This document shows positions 8,603 through 18,801 of a DNA stretch of 64,000 nucleotides, piece by piece. Positions within the stretch are counted from its first letter, which is position 1. Every line of letters begins with the position of its first letter. The translations under genes and the position numbers were made by a program. The notes below the pieces were generated by a model. The model was not told the DNA's origin, searched no databases, and saw only the letters and a program-made list of their open reading frames with translations. Source of the stretch: Pseudomonas sp. St316 (GTDB lineage Bacteria; Pseudomonadota; Gammaproteobacteria; Pseudomonadales; Pseudomonadaceae); contig NZ_AP021901.1 of assembly GCF_018325905.1 (NCBI RefSeq), forward strand, positions 5,518,001-5,582,000. The letters run 5' to 3'.

Positions 8603-9421
8603 TTAAATCCCTTCGCGCAACTCACGTGGCGACAGCCCATAGCGTGAGCGGAAGCGCACGGCAAAACGCGAGGCCGAGGCGTAACCACAGGCCCCGGCGA
8701 TTTCACCGATCGGCCGAGAGGTGGTCTGCATCCATTGCAACGCGGTCGCCAATCGAACACCCTCCAGAATATTGCGGAAACTGTCCCCTTCATTCGCCAA
8801 TTGACGACGCAACGTCGACTCACCCAGGTTCAGGTACTGTGCGATGTCTGCCACCGTCCAATCTCTCTCCGGGTTGCCCATGACCAGTTGCTGGACACGT
8901 TCACAAAGTGGATCGTCGCGCCCCATCAGCAAAGGTCCGAGTTGGCCGCCAAGGCATAGGCTCAGAAGAACCGCTTCCCCATAATGTGTGCGTAATACCT
9001 GCGGGGCGTCCGCGCTGATGGCCGCCAGCAACTGATCCCATGCCTGTATCGTGTGCTTGTCCAGGGGAACGCATAGATCACTCTTGAGTACACCGCGACG
9101 GCTCCTGATCTGCTGGCTATAACGGGTACTGAAGCTGCGCAATATCGAAGCGGGGAAGGTCACCGCATCGGCGATGTAGTGACCGTGGGGGCCGGGCAAG
9201 TTTGAGAGACCCAACTCGCGCCCGGCCGGCATCAGAATCAGCTGTTGCGGCCCGGCGCGCATCTCACGGTCATCCCACTGCAACAACTTTTCCCCTTGTC
9301 GTACTCGACACAAAGTCGTCACGAACACCGGCACCCGTGACAAGGTCAGGGGCTGGCGCGCCCGAATGACACACGCATCGATAATGTTTTCCCGGTGCTG
9401 TATGCCCTCACAAGGGTGCAT
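8603..9421 (-). CDS. AraC-family transcriptional regulator
   Basis: 272 residues. The N-terminal part (to about 165) looks like a cupin-type sensor (QGEKLLQWDDREMRAGP, LILMPAGRELGL). The C-terminal about 95 residues hold two helix-turn-helix motifs: DWTVADIAQYLNLGESTLRR and RPIGEIAGACGYASASRFAV, ending in the AraC signature FRSRYGLSPRELR. It starts only five bases after the stop of the upstream PEBP-like gene, so the two are probably one transcript. The ligand is unknown; control of the neighbouring gene is an inference from position. Confidence 0.88.
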   Translation of the reverse strand: MHPCEGIQHRENIIDACVIRARQPLTLSRVPVFVTTLCRVRQGEKLLQWDDREMRAGPQQLILMPAGRELGLSNLPGPHGHYIADAVTFPASILRSFSTRYSQQIRSRRGVLKSDLCVPLDKHTIQAWDQLLAAISADAPQVLRTHYGEAVLLSLCLGGQLGPLLMGRDDPLCERVQQLVMGNPERDWTVADIAQYLNLGESTLRRQLANEGDSFRNILEGVRLATALQWMQTTSRPIGEIAGACGYASASRFAVRFRSRYGLSPRELREGI

Positions 9422-9426
9422 CGTGC

Positions 9427-9966
9427 TTAACGTCCGTAAGTTGAAGTAATGGTCGCTTTGGCCAAGGCGTTGGCATTGAGCATGTACCCGACCAAGGCCC
9501 CGCTGGCCTGGTTGTCGAGCGCCAGCTTATCGACTTTCAATGCCCATACGGTGAATTGATAGCGATGGGGTTTATCCCCAACGGGAGGACAAGCGCCGCC
9601 AAACTCGGATTGACCATAGTCAGTTCGCCCTTGTACCGCACCGGCAGGCAAACTCGGCCCTGCTCCTCTTGGCAGGCTATGGATAGAAGCGGGCAGGTTA
9701 AAGACCGTCCAATGCCACCAACCGCTACCCGTCGGCGCATCAGGATCGTAGACCGTGATCGCGTAGCTTTTCGTGCCGGTGGGGGCGTTTATCCAGGAAA
9801 GTTGCGGGGAGGTGTTACCGCCTTCGCAACCGAAGCCTTGGAACACTTCCCGTTGAGTCAATGGACGATTGTCAGCAATGTCCTGGCTGCTCAATGAAAA
9901 GTCGGCGGCGTAGCCACTGAATGCCACTGCCATGGATAGTGCGGGCAGGATCGATCTGATGTTCAT
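9427..9966 (-). CDS. Secreted PEBP/YbhB-like protein
   Basis: 179 residues from ATG 9966 (MNIRSILPAL). A Sec signal peptide ends near SGYAADF. The body has the phosphatidylethanolamine-binding fold signatures: SPQLSW, YAITVYDPDAPTGSGWWHW and GACPPVGDKPHRYQFTV. These are the DPDxP and GxHR-type ligand-pocket motifs of the YbhB/YbcL (Raf-kinase-inhibitor-like) family. The export signal suggests a periplasmic protein; function in bacteria is poorly defined. It is followed directly by an AraC regulator. Confidence 0.85.
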   Translation of the reverse strand: MNIRSILPALSMAVAFSGYAADFSLSSQDIADNRPLTQREVFQGFGCEGGNTSPQLSWINAPTGTKSYAITVYDPDAPTGSGWWHWTVFNLPASIHSLPRGAGPSLPAGAVQGRTDYGQSEFGGACPPVGDKPHRYQFTVWALKVDKLALDNQASGALVGYMLNANALAKATITSTYGR

Positions 9967-10103
9967 CGCGACTCCGGTCAAGGCTAAAAATGAAGCCAGA
10001 GTCTAGGTTGAACGCCGAATGGTCAGTGTGCCGAAACGCTCGACAATTGTGCCGAAATGCTCGATATCCGGAAGGGAGCACCATTGCCCCCAATTCGAGG
10101 CGG

Positions 10104-10499
10104 CTAGCGCGTCGGGTCGCTGCGCGGCATGAAAAAAGCCAGCGCCGCCGCGACAATGAACAGCGCCGGCACATCGCCAAGTAAATGCCCCATATGCCGA
10201 GTCCCATCCATCTCGACGTCGAAGGACTGCACCGCCATGATCGCGCCGTGCACGATGCTCGACCATACCGTGAACCAGATCAGGCTCAGGTGCTTCATCG
10301 GATCGCGCGATGCCATCAGCAGGAACACACCGAGGGTGGCGTAGATGCCGACAATCATCAACGGATAGTGGGAATGGCCGCTGTGCCACGCCCAGCCAGA
10401 CGGCCACAGGTTCATCAGCGGCCAGATCGCGAAGACGGCGATCAGGCCGACAACGATCAAAACCATGCGCAAGGCGGCGAGCTTTTGAATGTCATTCAT
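10104..10499 (-). CDS. Uncharacterised four-helix membrane protein
   Basis: 131 residues from ATG 10499 (MNDIQKLAALRM), with a GGAG-like site just upstream (the minus-strand complement of GGGGCTCC). Four hydrophobic segments are visible at about 8-28, 46-64, 73-92 and 108-122, with a conserved-looking His-rich loop WHSGHSHYP and MDGTRHMGH. The upstream extension in the open frame lacks support. I recognise no functional family with confidence. It is a single small gene between the PEBP-like gene and a REP cluster. Confidence 0.7.
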   Translation of the reverse strand: MNDIQKLAALRMVLIVVGLIAVFAIWPLMNLWPSGWAWHSGHSHYPLMIVGIYATLGVFLLMASRDPMKHLSLIWFTVWSSIVHGAIMAVQSFDVEMDGTRHMGHLLGDVPALFIVAAALAFFMPRSDPTR

Positions 10500-10589
10500 G
10501 CCGGGGCTCCTTATCGCGGCGTGTTTGTCACCGCAATGGGTGCCAGGAGTATAGAACACGCTTGGGCGTACACCGATTGCCTACGGCGA

Positions 10590-10840
10590 ACTGCTCCCGT
10601 TGGGCTGCGCAGCAGCCCCAAAACCGTCATCACGATCGGCTCGATTGATGCTGCCCGCCTGGATTGGGGGGCTTCGCACCCCGGCGGGAGCAAGCTCCCT
10701 CGCCACGGTTTTGGGGGTTGATGGGGCAATGAGGTGAACCTCTCAAATGCCATCGCACAAACACCGAACGGGTTACTACGCCGAACCGCTCTTGTGGCGA
10801 GGGAGCTTGCTCCCGCTGGGCTGCGCAGCAGCCCCCGATC
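10590..10840. repeat. REP cluster (GAGGGAGCTTGCTCCCGC family)
   Basis: Two loci: an inverted pair at about 10590-10712 (GGGCTGCGCAGCAGCCCC ... GGCGGGAGCAAGCTCCCTCG) and a single fused copy at 10796-10840 (CGAGGGAGCTTGCTCCCGCT followed by GGGCTGCGCAGCAGCCC). This is the third GGG-type palindrome family in the window. It also occurs near 48.5 and 63.5 kb. Confidence 0.75.
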
Positions 10841-11136
10841 GAACATGTTCAATGCTCCATGGCCAGGGAGATGCTGCGGGCTTTGGTGCACACACCACGT
10901 CCGGATTTGGAGACCCTGTTCGATTTACATGCACGAGCACGAGGAGAACGGGCTGGCATGCGACAGGTCCTCGTGAACCATGCCCCCTTCCAACACCAGC
11001 ATGTCATTGCGATCGGAGGCATGGAATTGACCAGCAAAAATGAAAAAAGCCCCATGGAAGTTATCCACAGGGCTTTTGTTCAAAAGGAGCGCAGGGGCCA
11101 ATAGCGGCCGTCAGCGGTCAGCTGTTCAAGCCTGAC
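10841..11136. other. Intergenic stretch downstream of guaA, no confident gene
   Basis: About 300 bases between the REP cluster and guaA. Short open frames occur on both strands, but none has a convincing ribosome site or recognisable product. The only supported element is the guaA terminator at 11043-11077. The 3' end of guaA is a known integration target for genomic islands in other bacteria; no integrase or direct repeat of the guaA end is visible here. Confidence 0.5.
11043..11077 (-). terminator. Rho-independent terminator of guaBA
   Basis: Inverted arms AAAAGCCC (11045-11052) and GGGCTTTT (11070-11077) form a stem followed on the minus strand by a T run. It lies 60 bases past the guaA stop. 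Confidence 0.7.
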
Positions 11137-12714
11137 TTATTCCCACTCAATCGTCGCCGGCGGCTTGCTCGACACGTCATAAGTGACGCGAGAGATGCCT
11201 TCGATTTCATTGATGATGCGACCGGAAACGGTTTCCAACAGCTCATACGGCAGATGTGCCCAGCGCGCGGTCATGAAGTCGATGGTTTCCACGGCACGCA
11301 GGGCCACGACCCAGGCGTAACGGCGGCCATCGCCGACCACGCCCACCGATTTCACCGGTTGGAACACCACGAAGGCCTGGCTGACCTTGTGGTACCAGTC
11401 GGCCTTGCGCAGTTCTTCGATGAAGATGTGGTCGGCGCGACGCAGCAGGTCGGCGTATTCCTTCTTCACTTCACCGAGGATCCGCACGCCCAGGCCCGGG
11501 CCTGGGAATGGGTGGCGGTAGACCATGTCGTACGGCAGGCCCAGTTCCAGGCCGAGGCGACGCACTTCGTCCTTGAACAGCTCGCGCAGCGGCTCGACCA
11601 GCTTGAGGTTCATTTCTTCCGGCAGGCCACCGACGTTGTGGTGGGACTTGATCACGTGAGCCTTGCCGCTCTTGGCGCCGGCCGACTCGATCACGTCGGG
11701 GTAGATGGTGCCCTGGGCCAGGTACTTGATGTTGTCCAGCTTGCAGGATTCGGCATCGAACACGTCGATGAAGGTGCGGCCGATGATCTTGCGCTTCTTC
11801 TCCGGGTCGGACTCGCCGGCCAGGTTGTTCAGGAACTGCTCTTCGGCGTTGGCGCGGATCACCTTGACGCCCATGTTCTCGGCGAACATGGCCATTACTT
11901 GCTCGCCTTCGTGCAGGCGCAGCAGGCCGTTGTCGACGAAGACGCAGGTCAGTTGATCGCCAATGGCCTTGTGCAGCAGCGCCGCGACCACCGAGGAGTC
12001 GACACCGCCGGACAGGCCCAGCAGCACGTTGTCGGTGCCCACCTGGGCGCGCACCTGGGCGATGGCGTCTTCCGCGATTTTCGACGGGGTCCACAGGGCT
12101 TCGCACTCGCAGATGTCGAGGATGAAGCGCGACAGGATGCGGCCGCCCTGCTTGGTGTGGGTCACTTCTGGGTGGAACTGCACGCCGTAGTAACGGCGAT
12201 CATCGTTGAACATGCCGGCAATCGGACAGCTCGGGGTGCTGGCCAGGATGTGGAAGTCTTCCGGCATCCGGGTGACCTTGTCACCGTGGCTCATCCACAC
12301 GTCCAGACCGAACAGGCCGTCGGCGTCGACGTGGTCCTCGATGCCGTCCAGCAGGCGGCTCTTGCCGACTACGTCAACGCGGGCATAACCGAACTCACGC
12401 AGGTCCGAACCTTCGACCTTGCCGCCCAGTTGTTCGGCCATGGTCTGCATGCCGTAGCAGATACCGAAGACGGGCACGCCCAGGTCGAACACGGCTTGCG
12501 GGCAGCGCGGGCTGTCGGCTTCGTGCACGGACTCGGGGCCGCCGGCGAGGATGACGCCTTTAGGCGCGAATTCGCGAATCGCTTCGTCATCCATGTCGAA
12601 CGGATGCAATTCGCAGTACACGCCGATTTCACGCACGCGGCGGGCGATCAGCTGGGTGTACTGGGAACCGAAGTCGAGGATCAGGATGCGGTGAGCGTGA
12701 ATGTCGAGGGCCAT
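11137..12714 (-). CDS. guaA: GMP synthase (glutamine-hydrolysing)
   Basis: 525 residues, the full family length. It aminates XMP to GMP using glutamine and ATP. The N-terminal class I glutaminase domain (about 1-200) has the nucleophile in VFGICYGMQ and the His-Glu pair in [10 protein letters not shown]. The ATP-pyrophosphatase domain has the PP-loop [10 protein letters not shown] near residue 235. The C-terminal dimerisation domain ends KPPATIEWE. It is the second gene of a guaB-guaA operon, 79 bases downstream of guaB. Confidence 0.98.
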   Translation of the reverse strand: MALDIHAHRILILDFGSQYTQLIARRVREIGVYCELHPFDMDDEAIREFAPKGVILAGGPESVHEADSPRCPQAVFDLGVPVFGICYGMQTMAEQLGGKVEGSDLREFGYARVDVVGKSRLLDGIEDHVDADGLFGLDVWMSHGDKVTRMPEDFHILASTPSCPIAGMFNDDRRYYGVQFHPEVTHTKQGGRILSRFILDICECEALWTPSKIAEDAIAQVRAQVGTDNVLLGLSGGVDSSVVAALLHKAIGDQLTCVFVDNGLLRLHEGEQVMAMFAENMGVKVIRANAEEQFLNNLAGESDPEKKRKIIGRTFIDVFDAESCKLDNIKYLAQGTIYPDVIESAGAKSGKAHVIKSHHNVGGLPEEMNLKLVEPLRELFKDEVRRLGLELGLPYDMVYRHPFPGPGLGVRILGEVKKEYADLLRRADHIFIEELRKADWYHKVSQAFVVFQPVKSVGVVGDGRRYAWVVALRAVETIDFMTARWAHLPYELLETVSGRIINEIEGISRVTYDVSSKPPATIEWE

Positions 12715-12746
12715 GACTCATTCTCATGTGGTGAATCAGAAACAAC

Positions 12747-12770
12747 TCGGGGCTGAATGAACAGCCCCGG
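12747..12770 (-). other. Hairpin in the guaB-guaA gap
   Basis: GGGGCTG and CAGCCCC, spaced by about six bases, can form a short stem between guaB and guaA. No T run follows, so this is more likely an mRNA-stability or processing element than a terminator. Confidence 0.4.
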
Positions 12771-12793
12771 TGATTAACGTTTTGCTGAAGGCC

Positions 12794-14341
<1,548 letters not shown>

Positions 14342-14398
14342 CTATTATTGCCGGGGTGATCGATGGGGCTAAACACAGCCTGACTGCCAACAAAATCC

Positions 14399-14488
14399 CT
14401 GTGGGAGCGAGCTTGCTCGCGAATGCGCGTGCCAGTGGCATAGGCAGTGGATGACACACCGCTATCGCGAGCAAGCTCGCTCCCACAT
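14399..14488. repeat. REPIN (GGGAGCGAGCTTGCTCGC family)
   Basis: Two inverted copies of GTGGGAGCGAGCTTGCTCGC about 50 bases apart, located between guaB and the zinc-ribbon gene. Confidence 0.85.
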
Positions 14489-14505
14489 GGGTTGCTGCGT
14501 TGTTT

Positions 14506-15054
14506 CTATAATTCCACCTTCACCCAACTCACCGGCTGATCCAGCCAATCGGCGAATTCGTCGAGGAAGTCCTGCTTGAACCCCGCCTCCAGCCAGTTAT
14601 TGAAGATGAACCCCAGGTTGGAAAACCCGCAGGGCTGCAAGAACAGGAAGCCGTTGATGTCATCTTCATGGCCGCATTCGGGGCAGGTGAAGTTGTCGGT
14701 GCGCGCCGGCATCCAGTCTTCGAGGCTTTCGAACAGTGCTTCGCCGACTTCCTTGCGGCACTCGGCGCAACCGGCTTCTTCGAGAAACCCCTTGGCCGGT
14801 GTATAGATGCAGCGCTTGGTGATGATCTCCAGGCCATTGATCGCCTCACCGAATGGCAAGGCTTCGGGGTGCATGACCACGTCGCGGGCACCGGAGGCGA
14901 TGGCGTGGGCCATGCGATTGCCGGTGCGCCCACAGGTGGTCAGTTGTTCTTCGACGATATTCTTGCGCACCAGCCAGCGCACGATCGCCCGGGCCCGAGG
15001 CTCGTGGACCGGCAGGGTGGAAATTTTCGGAACGATGATGCTTTGCGAATTCAT
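14506..15054 (-). CDS. Conserved protein with two CxxC zinc-ribbon pairs
   Basis: 182 residues from ATG 15054 (MNSQSIIVPK). Two cysteine pairs, CAEC near residue 95 and CPEC near residue 123, look like a zinc ribbon. The C-terminus is acidic and aromatic (FNNWLEAGFKQDFLDEFADW). An N-terminal stretch could be a small helical domain (RARAIVRWLVRKNIVEEQLTTCGR). Pseudomonas homologues are sometimes labelled sugar ABC transporter ATPase, but no Walker motif is present, so that label is not supported. Function is unknown. It is followed by a TauE-type exporter on the same strand. Confidence 0.75.
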   Translation of the reverse strand: MNSQSIIVPKISTLPVHEPRARAIVRWLVRKNIVEEQLTTCGRTGNRMAHAIASGARDVVMHPEALPFGEAINGLEIITKRCIYTPAKGFLEEAGCAECRKEVGEALFESLEDWMPARTDNFTCPECGHEDDINGFLFLQPCGFSNLGFIFNNWLEAGFKQDFLDEFADWLDQPVSWVKVEL

Positions 15055-15124
15055 GGCGAGGCCTGGCTGTTTCCCTGGCAGGGTCTGATCAAAGGCCGGC
15101 AGCTTAATCCCTGGCGGGGCCAGG

Positions 15125-15892
15125 TCAAGCACTCAGGTAGCGCCCGATCAACGCGAGGCCGCTGGCAAGCACCAGCCAGGTGACCAGCCGCACGAATGCC
15201 TCTCGCGACATCTTCATGGTCAAGCGACGTCCTACCCACAGCCCCAGCGCCATGGCCGGCAACAAACACAGCGCCAGTACCAGCAAGGGTAGCTCGGCAT
15301 ACACACCGGCGACGATAAACAGGCTCAGGCGTACCACAGTGCTGCAACTGATCAAGGCACTTTGCGTGGCCCGGGCCGGTTCCTTGGGCAGGCGGCTGTT
15401 CAGATAGATGGCATATAAAAAGCCGCCGCTGCCAAACAACGCGCCGAACATCCCGCCCACCGTGCCCATCGCAAACGCCCAGCGCGATGACAACTGCGTC
15501 GGCCGGGTTTTTATCAACAGGCTGTAGATTGCATAGCTGCTGATGAACAGCCCCATCAACAGCAACAATAGGTCGGACTTGAGGTTGAGCAGGAAAATCA
15601 CCCCGACGGTGCAGCCCAGCGCCATGCACGGCAACAACCGCAGCAGCTCCGGCCGGGACACGTCCCGGCGCGAGGGCAACAAGTTGCCGAAGGCCGCGAC
15701 AAAGTCGAGCAAGACCAGCAACGGGACGATTTTCGACAGGGGCATGAACAGCAGCAGAATGGGCGCGGCCACCAGTGCCGTGCCGAACCCGGCGATGCCG
15801 AACACGATGTAAGCCAGGACAATGGCCGAGCCGATCACCAGCCATTGCGTGGGGGCAAATGCCCACTGGCCTAACCATGACAGAAGATCCAT
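15125..15892 (-). CDS. TauE/SafE-family sulfite exporter-like protein
   Basis: 255 residues from the ATG at 15892 (MDLLSWLGQW); the longer open frame upstream runs into a REP sequence. It is nearly all hydrophobic, with about eight membrane helices in two similar halves. Family features include GIAGFGTALVAAP in the first half and GTVGGMFGALFGSGGFLY in the second, the inverted-repeat glycine-rich motifs of the TauE/SafE (DUF81) family. Members export sulfite, sulfoacetate or related organic anions; the substrate here is unknown. Confidence 0.85.
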   Translation of the reverse strand: MDLLSWLGQWAFAPTQWLVIGSAIVLAYIVFGIAGFGTALVAAPILLLFMPLSKIVPLLVLLDFVAAFGNLLPSRRDVSRPELLRLLPCMALGCTVGVIFLLNLKSDLLLLLMGLFISSYAIYSLLIKTRPTQLSSRWAFAMGTVGGMFGALFGSGGFLYAIYLNSRLPKEPARATQSALISCSTVVRLSLFIVAGVYAELPLLVLALCLLPAMALGLWVGRRLTMKMSREAFVRLVTWLVLASGLALIGRYLSA

Positions 15893-15976
15893 CCGGCACT
15901 TCCTTGATGAGGAGAGCGGGGACTTTAGCCAGATGTGCGGTGGCATATCCAGTAGTTGTGGCGGCTGATACACCGC

Positions 15977-16054
15977 TATCGCGAGCAAGCTCGCTCCCAC
16001 TTTGGATCTTCAGTGCAGCATGGATCCAGTGTGGGAGCGAGCTTGCTCGCGATA
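15977..16054. repeat. REPIN (GGGAGCGAGCTTGCTCGC family)
   Basis: Inverted copies ATCGCGAGCAAGCTCGCTCC and GTGGGAGCGAGCTTGCTCGC with a short spacer, in the divergent gap between the exporter and xseA. The open frame reading into it is why longer starts of both genes were rejected. Confidence 0.85.
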
Positions 16055-16121
16055 CAGGCAACTCAGTCTAATTGCTTGCACACATGGAGATTCACCGGCA
16101 AATCCCCTTATCATGCCGCCC

Positions 16122-17501
16122 ATGATTAAAGATCCCTTTGCCCGACTGGGCCTGGACCGCGAAGTCCTGACTGTCAGCCAGCTCAACGGCCGTGCGCGGG
16201 TGTTGCTTGAAGACGTGTTCAGCAACATCTGGGTCGAGGGCGAAATCTCCAACCTCGCCCGCCCGGCCTCCGGCCATGTGTACTTCACCCTCAAGGACAG
16301 TGGCGCCCAGGTGCGTTGCGCGCTGTTCCGGCAGAATGCCGCGCGGGTGCGCCAGGCCTTGAAGGACGGGCTGGCGGTGAAAGTGCGTGGCAAGGTCTCG
16401 CTGTTCGAAGGCCGTGGCGACTATCAACTGATCCTCGACACCGTCGAGCCGGCCGGCGATGGTGCGCTGCGCCTGGCCTTCGATGCCTTGAAGGAGAAAC
16501 TCAGCGCCGAAGGCCTGTTCAGTGCCGAGCGCAAGGTGCCGTTGCCGGCCCATCCGCAACGCATTGGCATTATCAGTTCGCCCACGGGCGCGGTGATCCG
16601 CGACATCATCAGCGTGTTCCGCCGCCGCGCGCCGCAGATCGCCCTGACGCTGATCCCCACCGCCGTGCAGGGACGCGAAGCGACCGCACAAATCGTCCGT
16701 GCCCTGAAGCTGGCCGACGCCCGTGGTTTCGATGCGCTGATCCTGGCCCGAGGCGGCGGTTCGCTGGAAGACTTGTGGTGCTTCAACGAAGAAGCCGTGG
16801 CCCGGGCGGTGGATGCCTGCGTCACGCCGATCGTCAGCGCCGTGGGCCATGAAACCGACGTGTCCATCAGCGATTTCGTCGCCGACGTGCGCGCCCCGAC
16901 CCCGTCCGCCGCCGCCGAACTGCTCGCCCCGGATGCCGGCGACCTGGTGCGCCGGGTCGAAAGCCTGCATCGCCGGCTGGTGATGCGCATGCGTGACCGG
17001 CTGATGCGCGATCAACTGCGCCTCGAAGGCCTCACCCGACGTCTGCGCCACCCCGGCGAACGCCTGCGCCAGCAAGCCCAGCGCCTCGACGACCTGGACA
17101 TGCGCCTGCGCCGGGCGTTCGAACGCAGCCTCAATACCCGTCGTGAACGTTTGATCCGCCTGGAGACCCGCCTCGCCGGGCAACACCCGGGCCGGCAGCT
17201 GGCCTTGCTGCGCCAGCGCCTGGACAGCCTGGCCGAACGCCTGCCCCGGGCCATGCGCGAAGGCCTGAAAACCCGCCGCGTGCAGCTGCACAACCAGATG
17301 CAGACGCTGCACATCGTCAGCCCCCTGGCGACCCTCGGCCGGGGCTACAGCATTTTGCTCGACGAGCGCGGCCAGGCGATCCGCATTGCCGGGCAAACCC
17401 AGACCGGCCAGCGCCTGACCGCCAAGCTCGGCGAAGGCGAATTGCTGGTACGGGTCGAAGACAATCACCTGACGCCGGTCACCCTTTCTTTACTGGATTG
17501 A
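16122..17501 (+). CDS. xseA: Exodeoxyribonuclease VII large subunit
   Basis: 459 residues from ATG 16122 (MIKDPFARLG), the usual Pseudomonas length; an ATG at 16113 is possible, and the frame from 16002 begins inside a REP. With XseB it degrades single-stranded DNA to acid-soluble oligonucleotides. The N-terminal OB-fold (about 15-110, FSNIWVEGEISN ... GHVYFTLKD) precedes the catalytic domain (IGIISSPTGAVIRDI, LARGGGSLEDLW, GHETDVSI, ADVRAPTPSAAAE) and a long coiled-coil region rich in Arg/Leu. No xseB is seen here. Confidence 0.96.
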   Translation: MIKDPFARLGLDREVLTVSQLNGRARVLLEDVFSNIWVEGEISNLARPASGHVYFTLKDSGAQVRCALFRQNAARVRQALKDGLAVKVRGKVSLFEGRGDYQLILDTVEPAGDGALRLAFDALKEKLSAEGLFSAERKVPLPAHPQRIGIISSPTGAVIRDIISVFRRRAPQIALTLIPTAVQGREATAQIVRALKLADARGFDALILARGGGSLEDLWCFNEEAVARAVDACVTPIVSAVGHETDVSISDFVADVRAPTPSAAAELLAPDAGDLVRRVESLHRRLVMRMRDRLMRDQLRLEGLTRRLRHPGERLRQQAQRLDDLDMRLRRAFERSLNTRRERLIRLETRLAGQHPGRQLALLRQRLDSLAERLPRAMREGLKTRRVQLHNQMQTLHIVSPLATLGRGYSILLDERGQAIRIAGQTQTGQRLTAKLGEGELLVRVEDNHLTPVTLSLLD

Positions 17502-17504
17502 TTC

Positions 17505-18338
17505 ATGCTGCGATTTTCCGCCTTCACCCTGGCCCCTTTGCTGTTGCTCTGCCTGACCGTCAACGCCCACGCTGACAGTTACATCAGCCGCCTGCTGAAC
17601 AAACCGGTGCCCGGCGGCGTGGCCGTGGTGGACCTGGGCAGCGCCGCCAAGGCACCGAAAGCCAGTTACCAGGGCAAGCCGGTGCTGGTGGTCAAGGAAC
17701 AGGACAACTGGCTGGCGATTGTCGGCATCCCGCTGACGGTCCAGCCCGGCACCCAACAAATCAGCTCAGGCGGGACAACCCAACCGTTCGTGGTCGGCTA
17801 CAAGAAGTACCCCGAGCAACACATCACCCTGAAGAACAAACGTCAGGTCAACCCAGAGCCCGCGGACCTCAAGCGCATCGATGCCGAACTGGCGGTGCAA
17901 CTGAAGGCCTACCGCAGCTTCAGCCCGAACATCCCCAGCAACCTGTTGCTGGACAAACCGGTCAACGGCCCGCTGTCGAGCAAGTTCGGCGTGCGCCGCT
18001 TCTTCAACGGCGAAGAACGCAACCCCCACGCCGGCCTGGACTTCGCCGTGCCCGCCGGTACGCCGATCAAGACCCCGGCCGCCGGCAAGGTGATCCTCAC
18101 CGGTAACTACTTCTTCAATGGCAACACCGTGTTCGTCGACCATGGCCAGGGGTTCATCAGCATGTTCTGCCACATGTCGAAGATCGACGTGAAGGTCGGC
18201 CAGCAATTGGCCCGGGGCACCGTGGTGGGCAAGGTCGGCGCCACCGGCCGCGCGACTGGGCCGCACATGCACTGGAACATCAGCTTGAACGATGCACGGG
18301 TAGACCCGGCGATCTTTATCGGTGCTTTCCAACCCTGA
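17505..18338 (+). CDS. Secreted M23-family metallopeptidase
   Basis: 277 residues, starting three bases after the xseA stop and therefore probably co-transcribed. A signal peptide ends at NAHADS. An N-terminal region of about 125 residues is followed by a LytM/M23 domain with zinc ligands NPHAGLDFAV (H-x3-D) and HMHW near the C-terminus, plus GNTVFVDHGQGFISMFCHMS. Such enzymes cut peptidoglycan cross-links or act as activators in the periplasm. Both active-site motifs are complete. It corresponds by position to PAO1 PA3787. Confidence 0.88.
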   Translation: MLRFSAFTLAPLLLLCLTVNAHADSYISRLLNKPVPGGVAVVDLGSAAKAPKASYQGKPVLVVKEQDNWLAIVGIPLTVQPGTQQISSGGTTQPFVVGYKKYPEQHITLKNKRQVNPEPADLKRIDAELAVQLKAYRSFSPNIPSNLLLDKPVNGPLSSKFGVRRFFNGEERNPHAGLDFAVPAGTPIKTPAAGKVILTGNYFFNGNTVFVDHGQGFISMFCHMSKIDVKVGQQLARGTVVGKVGATGRATGPHMHWNISLNDARVDPAIFIGAFQP

Positions 18339-18362
18339 GTCTTGCGGTGAGGCTACTGGCCC

Positions 18363-18456
18363 CATCGCGAGCAAGCTCGCTCCCACATTGGATCTGCTGT
18401 GAACTCAACATTTACAATCTATAGAGATCCCTGTGGGAGCGAGCTTGCTCGCGATG
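18363..18456. repeat. REPIN (GGGAGCGAGCTTGCTCGC family)
   Basis: Inverted REP copies about 45 bases apart, immediately downstream of the M23 peptidase gene. Confidence 0.85.
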
Positions 18457-18634
18457 ACGGCAGCCGCATCACCCCTCACTCCTGAATTGCCAAGCTCAAA
18501 ACATCGCCGCAATTCCCAAGACCCTTACTTTAGATATACGCGATTAAATCTCGCAAACCCGCCCAAAATCAGAACTTATCCCAATTTTTTCTGACTGCTT
18601 GCAACCCCCGATCCACACGGTTAGGGTTGAGGGC

Positions 18635-18712
18635 ATGAAAACCTCTCACACCCTCATTCAGCTTCGCCAGCACCGCAGCCTGTGCCTCGTCAGCGCACGA
18701 CTGCCGGGCTGA
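18635..18712 (+). CDS. Possible leader peptide upstream of leuA
   Basis: A 25-codon open frame beginning [10 protein letters not shown] and ending RLPG, 89 bases before leuA. Five of its codons are Leu (CTC, CTT, CTG, CTC, CTG), an enrichment suggesting sensing of leucyl-tRNA. GAGGG lies just before the ATG, a little close. Between it and leuA a hairpin (GGCTGCGAAGCC) and a GCCGCCTTTTT stretch could be parts of an attenuator, but no clear competing stems were worked out. The Leu codons are scattered, unlike the tandem codons of enterobacterial leuL. Reality of this peptide is an inference. Confidence 0.45.
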   Translation: MKTSHTLIQLRQHRSLCLVSARLPG

Positions 18713-18801
18713 ATCGCGGCACCTCGTCTCGGCTGCGAAGCCACCCCCATCGAACCACCGGCAGGCCGCCTTTTTCCGGCCACGACAATAAGGATTTCCC
18801 C

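Noticed and set aside
10841..11136. Mobile-element remnant at the guaA 3' end
   Set aside because: Short frames on both strands have no recognisable product; no direct repeat of the guaA end was found.
14506..15054. Sugar ABC transporter ATPase (a label seen on homologues)
   Set aside because: No Walker A/B or ABC signature; only zinc-ribbon-like cysteine pairs.
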